Of a stretch of 5,636 nucleotides of DNA, positions 1 through 4,890 are shown piece by piece (positions within the stretch are counted from its first letter, which is position 1; every line of letters starts with the position of its first letter). This DNA comes from Taibaiella sp. Lineage in GTDB: Bacteria > Bacteroidota > Bacteroidia > Chitinophagales > Chitinophagaceae. The stretch spans positions 1 through 5,636 of the forward strand of contig JACFNS010000190.1 in assembly GCA_019454705.1 (NCBI GenBank). The letters run 5' to 3'. The notes below the pieces were generated by a model. That model saw nothing but the letters and a program-made list of their open reading frames with translations. It searched no databases and was not told the origin of the DNA. The position numbers and the translations under genes are program-made.

Positions 1-1639
1 GTATGCCTGCTGTTTCGTACAGTTGCGGTAGGGTTTTGGTATAGCCCTGCGCCAATGCTTTCTTATAGTTCTCCAACGCCTGTTGCTTGTTGCCGCGATA
101 TTGACGCCACATAGCTATAGCGCCCAGTTGTGCTATGCCATACTCTATGTAATAGAACGGTACTTCATACAGGTGCAATTGCTTTTGCCAGAACACCGAG
201 CGGTAATCTTCAAAGCCGCTCCAGTCCGTTTGGTGGGTGCTGAACTCATCCATTATTTTCAGCCACTCCGCTGTGCGTTCTTCGTTGGTATGCCCCGGGT
301 GGGTATACAGCCAATGCTGAAATTTATCGATTGTAGCTATCCATGGCAGTACACTGATGACACGCTCCAGTTCTTCTACCTGTGCGCGTTGCAGTTCATT
401 TTTATCGCTGAAGAATACATCCCAATGCTCCATGCTGAACAACTCCATACTCATACTCGCCAGTTCCGCTATCTCCATCGGGTATTCTTTCAGCGAAGAC
501 AATGGCAACTCGTGCGAGAGGAAAGAATGGACCGCATGGCCGCCCTCGTGCATCATCGTGATTAAGTCGCCGATGGTACCCGCTGCATTCATGAATATAA
601 ACGGCACGCCCGTCTCCGGCAGGGGACAGTTATACCCGCCCGGCGCTTTGCCCTTGCGGCTTTCCAGGTCCAGGCGTTTCATTTCGGTCATGGTTTGCAG
701 GCAGCTTTTAAAATAGTCGCCCAGCCTGCCGAATACCTGTACCGATTTGTCAGACAGTTCAACGCCTGTTTCAAAAGGTTGCAATGGCTCTGTGCCTACC
801 GGCTCAGCGCTGCCATCCCACGGGCGCATTTTATCCAGGCCCAGGCGCTTGCGGCGGTGTTCGCTCAGCATAGCGTTCAGCGGCAGTATATGTTCGCGTA
901 CTGCATCATGAAAAGCAAAGCAGTCTTCAGGCGTATAATCAAAACGCCCCAGCGCTCTGAATTTATAATCCCTGTAATTATCGAAGCCTGCGTTTTTAGC
1001 GACCTGCTGCCTCAGCGCCAGTAGCTTATTAAACAGTTCATTCAGCTCGTCTATATCCTGCATACGGCGCTCCGCTATCTTGCGGAATATCGTTTCTCTC
1101 AGTTGCCTGTCGCTCTGTTGCAGGAACTTCGCGGCTTGCTGTAAGGTATATTCTTTGCCCTCGTGTTCTATCGTCATCTTGCCCGATATCACACCATACT
1201 GCTGCGCCAGCACACTCATCTCCGCCTCCAGCGGCACGTTCTCTTCACGGTACAGTTCTACGGCGTTCTTCACGCTGCGCAGGTAGGGATAGTAAACAGT
1301 CTTATCCAGCTCCTGCGTATAGGGGCAGTCAAGCAGTTTTTTGTTCAGCGCAAAGAAGTACGGCTTCATCTTGGGCTCTATCTCCATGCAGAAGTAGGTA
1401 AACGCCTCTTCCACCGCTTTGTCCGTAGTGTCCAGCGTCATTTTTATTTGTCGCCATGCGGCGTCTTCGCCTATCACGGCCTCTACCTCGCTCACGTCGC
1501 GCATCCATTGGCTCAGCGCCTCTTTGCTGTCCAGTGTGCGGTTCTTCAAATCTTCCAGGTAAGGCTCCAGCGATGCCCAGTCTGTCAGTTGATAGTCTGC
1601 GGGTAAAAAATTCCTTTTTATTTTCTCAATCATTGCCAT
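1..1639 (-). CDS. M3 family oligoendopeptidase (PepF-like zinc metallopeptidase), 3'-partial
   Basis: Translating the minus strand gives 546 codons with no stop, running off the left edge. The zinc motif HEGGH lies at residues 364-368 (H364, H368 zinc ligands, E365 catalytic). The third ligand is expected 28 residues after the first His and is present as E392 in IAELASMSME. Just before the motif is the family's PGGYNCPLPETGVPFIF block with GTIGDL. Near the C-terminus, H489 and the PFYYIEYGIAQLGA stretch (about residues 494-507) match the substrate-binding end of M3 peptidases. There is no signal peptide, so it is probably cytoplasmic and cleaves short peptides, as known for oligoendopeptidase F. 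Start ATG at 1639: an in-frame TGA lies two codons upstream; the ATG at 1633 is an alternative two codons in. Bacterial members are usually somewhat under 600 aa, so perhaps a few dozen residues are missing. It is transcribed divergently from the transposase gene. Family assignment is secure; substrate is unknown. Confidence 0.93.
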   Translation of the reverse strand, partial: MAMIEKIKRNFLPADYQLTDWASLEPYLEDLKNRTLDSKEALSQWMRDVSEVEAVIGEDAAWRQIKMTLDTTDKAVEEAFTYFCMEIEPKMKPYFFALNKKLLDCPYTQELDKTVYYPYLRSVKNAVELYREENVPLEAEMSVLAQQYGVISGKMTIEHEGKEYTLQQAAKFLQQSDRQLRETIFRKIAERRMQDIDELNELFNKLLALRQQVAKNAGFDNYRDYKFRALGRFDYTPEDCFAFHDAVREHILPLNAMLSEHRRKRLGLDKMRPWDGSAEPVGTEPLQPFETGVELSDKSVQVFGRLGDYFKSCLQTMTEMKRLDLESRKGKAPGGYNCPLPETGVPFIFMNAAGTIGDLITMMHEGGHAVHSFLSHELPLSSLKEYPMEIAELASMSMELFSMEHWDVFFSDKNELQRAQVEELERVISVLPWIATIDKFQHWLYTHPGHTNEERTAEWLKIMDEFSTHQTDWSGFEDYRSVFWQKQLHLYEVPFYYIEYGIAQLGAIAMWRQYRGNKQQALENYKKALAQGYTKTLPQLYETAGI

Positions 1640-1728
1640 AGTTCAAAAATCATATTATTCAACGTCCGCAAATGTACGTATCGTAATCTAAAGAATTTGG
1701 TAAAGGGGGCGGTGGTGCATATCACCCG

Positions 1729-1876
1729 AGATAAAGTAAGTGTCTCGCTTACAAATATCTGTACTGGTCTGAGCGTCCGCTTAGTCCCAAGATAAAGTAA
1801 GTGTCTCGCTTACAAATATCTGTACTGGTCTGAGCGTCCGCTTAGTCCCAAGATAAAGTAAGCGTCCGCTTACAAA
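1729..1876 (+). repeat. REP-like module L: 61-bp tandem duplication plus partial third copy
   Basis: Units 1729-1789 and 1790-1850 are identical over 61 bp. A third, partial copy starts at 1851 and diverges after about 26 bases. Each full unit contains a degenerate type II hairpin (1736-1752 and 1797-1813; GTAAGTG / CGCTTAC with one G-T pair) and a type I hairpin (1766-1787 and 1827-1848; ten-base arms with one mismatch and one G-T pair). These are separated from the next type II hairpin by the spacer AAGATAAA. The third copy has the well-paired type II hairpin GTAAGCGTCCGCTTAC (1858-1873), 24 bp before the RAYT start codon. The exact identity of the two units suggests a recent duplication or ongoing homogenisation. 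Confidence 0.93.
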
Positions 1877-1897
1877 TAAAAATTATTATTTTCATTT

Positions 1898-2449
1898 ATG
1901 GGAAGAAAGTACCGTTTCCACGACCAGGACTATCCATACTTTGTCACTATGACAGTCGTGAACTGGATAGACATATTTACACGCGATGAATACCGGCAAG
2001 TTATTGTTGATAGCCTGAGATACAGTCAGCAAAACAAAGGGCTGGTGTTGCATGCATGGGTGGTTATGACCAATCATGTTCATTTGATAATTGGCAGGGA
2101 GGATGGACAAAAGTTAGAGGACATAATGCGGGACCTCAAAAGCTATACCTCCCGTCAAGTCAGGTTATTGTTAGAATCACACCCTAATGAAAGCCGCCGG
2201 AACTGGATGATGTGGATGTTTACCAGTGCCGGTAAACACAGGGCGAATAATAAAGACTGGCAGTTCTGGCAGCAGCACAATCATCCTATTGAACTTTCAT
2301 CAGGCGAAATGATTACACAGCGGCTTAACTACCTGCATGATAATCCGGTACGAGCAGGTTTTGTAGCTGAAGCGCACCATTGGTTGTGGAGCAGTGCATA
2401 CGACTATATGGGCGGGAAGGGCATGCTGGACTTGGTGCTTATTGATTAG
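1898..2449 (+). CDS. REP-associated tyrosine transposase (RAYT, Y1 transposase family)
   Basis: 183 aa. The protein carries the HUH metal-binding motif H60-V61-H62 within HAWVVMTNHVHLIIG (residues 52-66). The RAYT C-terminal signature is present as YLHDNPVRAGFV (145-156) followed by HWLWSSAYDY (161-170). By comparison with the YIxxNP motif of the E. coli enzyme, Y145 is the likely catalytic tyrosine. Known RAYTs are single-strand DNA nucleases that cut and rejoin REP hairpins; they are single-copy relatives of IS200/IS605 TnpA. Both catalytic motifs are intact and the length is normal, so it is probably active. Start ATG 1898 gives the usual short N-terminus (MGRKYRF) before the first beta strand; the leader is AT-rich with no Shine-Dalgarno site, common in Bacteroidetes. 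Base composition is intermediate (28 of 60 G/C at 2101-2160). The flanking hairpins are its presumed substrates, which is inference. Confidence 0.93.
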   Translation: MGRKYRFHDQDYPYFVTMTVVNWIDIFTRDEYRQVIVDSLRYSQQNKGLVLHAWVVMTNHVHLIIGREDGQKLEDIMRDLKSYTSRQVRLLLESHPNESRRNWMMWMFTSAGKHRANNKDWQFWQQHNHPIELSSGEMITQRLNYLHDNPVRAGFVAEAHHWLWSSAYDYMGGKGMLDLVLID

Positions 2450-2454
2450 TGGGT

Positions 2455-2502
2455 CAAGCGGACGCTTGTTTTATCTTGGGTCACGAGCGGGATGCTCGGA
2501 CC
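2455..2502 (-). repeat. REP-like module M (inverted copy)
   Basis: Just after the RAYT stop, CAAGCG (2455-2460) pairs with CGCTTG (2463-2468) to form a type II hairpin. TTTATCTTGGG (2470-2480) is the reverse complement of the AAGATAAA spacer with its flank. A type I hairpin follows at 2479-2502: CGAGC / GCTCG around GGGAT, then a one-base A bulge, then GGTC / GACC. Read on the minus strand, the order is identical to modules L and R. It may also act as a transcription or mRNA-end hairpin for the RAYT gene, but no U-tract follows, so a terminator call is not supported. Confidence 0.9.
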
Positions 2503-2511
2503 AGGGAGGGG
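2503..2511 (+). promoter_or_regulatory. Shine-Dalgarno site deciding the start at 2518
   Basis: The purine run AGGGAGGGG ends six bases before the ATG at 2518. It is stronger than anything before the other genes here. It begins right at the outer edge of module M, so the module ends where the ribosome site of the next gene starts. It supports the ATG at 2518 over the longer in-frame opening that begins with GTG at 2449 and would translate the hairpins. Confidence 0.6.
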
Positions 2512-2517
2512 ACTAAA

Positions 2518-3429
2518 ATGAAAAACATGAAAAATATGTTGTTGTTTTTAATACTAAACATTTTTGCTTGCGCCCGGTCTATTGCACAAGAGAAAGGTGT
2601 TGCTCAATCTATTGCAGATAAGGAACGCATACAAGCCATTAATACCTTAGACTCTCTTTGTTTAAAAGATAAGTATCAGGAAATTATCAACTTTTGTGAT
2701 GAATCAAAGTATCATTTAAGTTCTGTTTGTACATATAACTTAATTGGTGCTTATTATCTTTTAGGTGATTCTGCTACAGCCTGGCGTTTATTGGATAAAG
2801 AAATAAATGGAATTACTTCTAATTCGTCCAATAGTCCTTATGCGTTGGATGTTTTATTGGGTGAGGATTATTCATCCTACAAGAAATTCCTACTGATTAG
2901 TTCAGCAAAAAATTATATTATAAATACTATTGATTCACTTTATGTGATGGAACCTATTACCGAAAAAGAAAGCGGTAAAGAATTGATGCATCTATTGATT
3001 GAAGATCAATGGATTCGAAAAATGTCATCATTATATGATCACTTTAAACCAGGCAGAAAACACCTGTTACCTGGTAAAATTGATAGTATGGATGCTATCA
3101 AGGCGCAAAGAGATCATTGTACCAAAGTTTTTGACTTTTATCAAAAGCAAAATAAACTCTTTTCCAAGACAGAAGTAGGTAGAATTTATTACCGGCAACT
3201 ATTTCTTTTTTTTCATGAGTGGGATATGACAAGACGTGACTTTTATCACAAATTATTAAAAGAAGGAGTGACATCAGGGGCTTTTAAAATAGAGGCTCTA
3301 ATGAACTTTGAAATGAGTACTCAATTTATTGAAATGGGAGCTTTAGAGTTTAGTAAACATAGGGACGAAATTCAAGAAGAGTATAGAAAGAAATACTCAA
3401 AACCTGGGTACAGATATAGTATATATTAG
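2518..3429 (+). CDS. Secreted hypothetical protein, weakly DUF6624-like, AT-rich
   Basis: 303 aa from ATG 2518. The N-terminus MKNMKNMLLFLILNIFACA is a signal peptide, with likely cleavage after SIA (residues 21-23, before Q24); C18 gives a poor lipobox. The mature protein is therefore probably periplasmic or exported. Residues 35-105 look helical and may be a small TPR-like region (YNLIGAYYLLGDSATAW). The C-terminal part has a spaced pattern: EDQWIR (162-167), HEWD (233-236), then FYHKLLKEGVTSG (242-254). This resembles the DQ..R / H..D / Y..LL...V..G pattern I associate with DUF6624; the match is loose and made by eye. No catalytic site is recognised. Composition is strikingly AT-rich (16 of 60 G/C at 2641-2700) against 39 of 60 at 3721-3780 in the gene after it, which suggests transfer. 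It is bracketed by modules M and R. A function cannot be given. Confidence 0.75.
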   Translation: MKNMKNMLLFLILNIFACARSIAQEKGVAQSIADKERIQAINTLDSLCLKDKYQEIINFCDESKYHLSSVCTYNLIGAYYLLGDSATAWRLLDKEINGITSNSSNSPYALDVLLGEDYSSYKKFLLISSAKNYIINTIDSLYVMEPITEKESGKELMHLLIEDQWIRKMSSLYDHFKPGRKHLLPGKIDSMDAIKAQRDHCTKVFDFYQKQNKLFSKTEVGRIYYRQLFLFFHEWDMTRRDFYHKLLKEGVTSGAFKIEALMNFEMSTQFIEMGALEFSKHRDEIQEEYRKKYSKPGYRYSIY

Positions 3430-3454
3430 AAAATGAGTACCCAGTTTATTCAAC
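3430..3454 (+). pseudogene. In-frame echo of the upstream gene's MSTQFI segment
   Basis: Directly after the stop codon at 3427-3429, the same frame reads KMSTQFIQL. Exactly 120 bp (40 codons) upstream, the gene reads EMSTQFIEM (residues 265-273). At DNA level 3431-3453 matches 3311-3333 at 20 of 23 positions. The echo ends where the first type I hairpin repeat begins. It could be a remnant of a second, related gene copy cut off by the repeat module, or a short local duplication. The match is short, so chance is not fully excluded. Confidence 0.4.
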
Positions 3455-3540
3455 TCCACTGGTCTGAGCATCCCGCTCAGACTCTCTCCACTGGTCAGAG
3501 CGTCCCGCTCGGACCTAAGATAAAGTAAGCGTCCGCTTAC
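3455..3540 (+). repeat. REP-like module R (two type I hairpins, spacer, type II hairpin)
   Basis: A near-identical 28-bp segment occurs twice, 32 bp apart (3455-3482 and 3487-3514), each carrying a type I hairpin. The first pairs GTCTGAGC (3462-3469) perfectly with GCTCAGAC (3475-3482) around ATCCC. The second pairs GGTCAGAGC (3493-3501) with GCTCGGACC (3507-3515) with a single A-G mismatch. Then come AAGATAAA (3517-3524) and the type II hairpin GTAAGCGTCCGCTTAC (3525-3540). The 25 bp at 3517-3541 are identical to 1850-1874 in module L, in the same orientation. No T-run follows, so it is not a typical terminator. Confidence 0.92.
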
Positions 3541-3559
3541 ACTAAATTAAATTTGCAAT

Positions 3560-3580
3560 AATTACATATTTTATGTAATT
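3560..3580. promoter_or_regulatory. AT-rich inverted repeat upstream of the terminase-like gene
   Basis: AATTACAT (3560-3567) and ATGTAATT (3573-3580) form perfect eight-base arms around ATTTT. It lies about 80 bp before the ATG at 3661 and just after module R. It could be an operator for a dimeric regulator; a terminator is less likely because there is no GC stem. In AT-rich DNA such a palindrome may also arise by chance. Confidence 0.35.
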
Positions 3581-3622
3581 TAGCTATTGAAATTTATTGT
3601 AAACCACACCCTGTCGCACACT

Positions 3623-3647
3623 CCTCCCTTTAGGGAGGCCGGGAGGG
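3623..3647 (+). repeat. CCTCCC/GGGAGG hairpin repeat in the 5' leader
   Basis: CCTCCC (3623-3628) pairs with GGGAGG (3633-3638) around TTTA. A second purine run GGGAGGG (3641-3647) follows, 13 bases before the ATG at 3661. This build (stem of CCTCCCT type, then a G-rich tail) resembles intergenic repeats I know from Bacteroidetes genomes, from memory only. The second run is the only Shine-Dalgarno-like sequence before the gene, and the upstream CCTCCC could pair with either run, so the repeat might affect translation. Confidence 0.6.
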
Positions 3648-3660
3648 TAAACTATTAACC

Positions 3661-4842
3661 ATGAAAACAAGTCATCAGACCTTCATCCTCGAGATGGTAA
3701 AACACGGCGACAAAGAACTCGCCTGGCAAAAAGCCAACCCCGGAAACAAAGGCGGCAACAGCGCCCGCAAAGCCGCCGACCGACTGCTACGTCGCCACCC
3801 CGAAATGACGGCAGAAATAGAAGAAGCCGTGGCCACCATTCGTCACCAGGCTTATACGGAGGCCTACAAGCTCTATACCGAACAGCAGCGGACGCCCCTG
3901 CTCAGCATGATGCAGCGGCGCGAGATACTCGCCCGCATAGCCAGGGGCGAAGTAAAGGTATGCCGCTATGCAAGGAGCGGCGATCGTTACATCATGCTGT
4001 TTGAAGACCCGCGCCCACGCGATATGATGCAGGCAATGCAGATAGATGCAAAATTTGAAGAAGCCTGCAACCGTATGCGAAATATTAACGACCCCGTACT
4101 GTCCCAGTTCAACATCTACATAGACGGCCGCCCCTGCGACGACCCCGCCGCCCCCATCAACACCGACCTGCCCCCCGGTATCGTCATGCTCCCCCGCAAA
4201 GCGAAAAAAATGTTGCAGGAAGCCACTGGTGAAACCACCGAAAACGGCAACCTTCCGGCAACACTTTCCCACCAAGATCTTGAAAACATAAAAAAAGACT
4301 CCTTCCCTGTTATTAGGGAAGGTGGCACGAACGCAGTGAGTGACGGAAGGGTTGACTCGCGAGAAAAACTCCCGCAGGAAAATCCCACCCAAAATGGCAA
4401 CCCTCCGGCAACACTTGGCACACAATACACAAGTCCCCATCCTGGGGTCCCGATAGCTATCGAGATAGGGGGCCTACTCGCACAGGAAAAAAACACCGAA
4501 AACGGCAACCCTCCGGCAACACTTGGTACACAATACACAAGTCCCCATCCTGGGGATTTAGGGGTAACACCCGTCTCCCCTGACTCCCCACTATACCACA
4601 TCTACCTGAATATCCTGGAAAAACGCAAACTCGCCGAAGAAGACATCTTGCACGCCACATGGTACAGTCAGCACAAGCGCGCCGAAGCAGCCGCCCCGCC
4701 ACCACATATCCTCACCGATGAGGAAATAGCCGAAATGGACCGCGCCCTGGCCGAAGAGCGCAGCCGCAAATTGGGGCAGCCGCAGTACAGCACATTCGGC
4801 AAAATGTATTTCCCTGAAAAAGATACAAGAGGCCTGTTGTAA
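3661..4842 (+). CDS. Terminase small subunit-like protein with repeat-derived linker
   Basis: 393 aa. Residues 5-56 (FILEMVKHGDKELAWQKA near the start, then ARKAADRLLRRHPEMTAEI at 35-53) fit the helix-turn-helix pattern of phage terminase small subunits: an F..E....D...A...A run, then A...A..LL..P.....I. QRREILARIARGEVKV at 85-100 fits the family's REIL..IA.GE segment, and residues about 120-185 fit the rest of such a domain. Terminase small subunits bind phage packaging sites, but no large subunit or other phage gene is nearby, so that role is doubtful. Residues about 190-305 are proline- and glycine-rich, low in complexity, and made of three in-frame copies of an NGN(L/P)PATL unit plus hairpin repeats. 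Residues 306-393 form a charged, helical tail (ILTDEEIAEMDRALAEERSR) that I do not recognise. The ATG at 3661 is chosen because the HTH starts straight after it. GC-rich, unlike the preceding gene. Function unknown. Confidence 0.8.
   Translation: MKTSHQTFILEMVKHGDKELAWQKANPGNKGGNSARKAADRLLRRHPEMTAEIEEAVATIRHQAYTEAYKLYTEQQRTPLLSMMQRREILARIARGEVKVCRYARSGDRYIMLFEDPRPRDMMQAMQIDAKFEEACNRMRNINDPVLSQFNIYIDGRPCDDPAAPINTDLPPGIVMLPRKAKKMLQEATGETTENGNLPATLSHQDLENIKKDSFPVIREGGTNAVSDGRVDSREKLPQENPTQNGNPPATLGTQYTSPHPGVPIAIEIGGLLAQEKNTENGNPPATLGTQYTSPHPGDLGVTPVSPDSPLYHIYLNILEKRKLAEEDILHATWYSQHKRAEAAAPPPHILTDEEIAEMDRALAEERSRKLGQPQYSTFGKMYFPEKDTRGLL
4301..4352 (+). repeat. REP-like hairpin element inserted within coding sequence
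   Basis: CCTTCCCT (4301-4308) and AGGGAAGG (4315-4322) form a perfect eight-base stem around GTTATT. A tail with CACGAACGCAGTGAGTG and GGAAGGG follows. The layout (stem, then a G-rich tail) parallels the leader hairpin at 3623-3647, and from memory it resembles a repeat often found between Bacteroidetes genes. Here it is read through as residues about 214-231 of the protein without a stop. Confidence 0.65.
4451..4462. repeat. Perfect 12-bp palindrome between two coding repeats
   Basis: CGATAGCTATCG is fully self-complementary. It lies in the segment between the two long coding repeats, flanked by CCCC/GGGG-type runs (4435-4447 and 4468-4472). It encodes part of VPIAIEIGG. It may be the core of another small repeat insertion, but no second copy exists in this window. 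Confidence 0.5.
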
Positions 4843-4890
4843 ACATTCGGCACGATTTTGTATTTATAAACAGTATATTATCATTGCATA

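Larger units (their letters stand above)
1766..2502 (+). mobile_element. RAYT gene bracketed by inverted REP-like modules (REP-RAYT element)
   Basis: The transposase gene lies between module L (type I, AAGATAAA, type II, read left to right) and module M (the same order on the opposite strand). The layout is mirror-symmetric: type II hairpins lie next to the gene (24 bp before ATG, 5 bp after the stop) and type I hairpins lie outside. This matches the known habit of RAYT genes to be flanked by inverted REP sequences that their product recognises. The outer limits are uncertain, because the left side has extra tandem units and no target-site duplication is obvious. Confidence 0.6.
4241..4555 (+). 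repeat. Three in-frame coding repeats inside the terminase-like gene
   Basis: Copies start at 4241 (short, 26 bp, to 4266), 4391 (57 bp, to 4447) and 4499 (57 bp, to 4555). The two long copies differ at only two positions (4395/4503 and 4419/4527). The offsets are 150 and 108 bp, both whole numbers of codons. They encode ENGNLPATL (194-202), QNGNPPATLGTQYTSPHPG (244-262) and ENGNPPATLGTQYTSPHPG (280-298). The long copies end in the small hairpin CCCCATCCTGGGG. The near-identity of the DNA points to recent duplication. Confidence 0.9.

Noticed and set aside
83..1641. Several plus-strand open frames of 60-160 codons across the left quarter
   Set aside because: They lie opposite the M3 peptidase gene, whose catalytic motifs are unmistakable on the minus strand; their translations show no family features.
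1644..1672. Possible Bacteroidetes promoter for the peptidase on the minus strand (TTTG at 1672-1669, then GATTTTTG at 1651-1644)
   Set aside because: The spacing of 17 bp is acceptable, but transcription would start at or within the start codon, and the -7 box has a mismatch; too weak to annotate.
1729..1876. CRISPR array
   Set aside because: The units are directly adjacent with no unique spacers, and no cas gene is present.
2449..2517. Longer form of the AT-rich gene starting at GTG 2449
   Set aside because: It would translate the module M hairpins and remove the signal peptide from the N-terminus; ATG 2518 has a strong Shine-Dalgarno site and a proper signal peptide.
3462..3515. Module R hairpins as a Rho-independent terminator for the AT-rich gene
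   Set aside because: The stems are strong but no T-run follows either of them, and the same hairpins occur in modules upstream of a gene, which fits REP elements better.
3787..4705. Minus-strand open frames opposite the terminase-like gene (up to 217 codons)
   Set aside because: They are shadows of a GC-rich coding region; the repeated peptide in them simply mirrors the coding repeats of the plus strand.
4857..4886. Possible promoter before the DUF4421 gene (TTTG at 4857-4860, TATCATTG at 4879-4886)
   Set aside because: It would place the transcript start on the GTG start codon, and one box base differs from consensus; read-through from the upstream gene is as likely.
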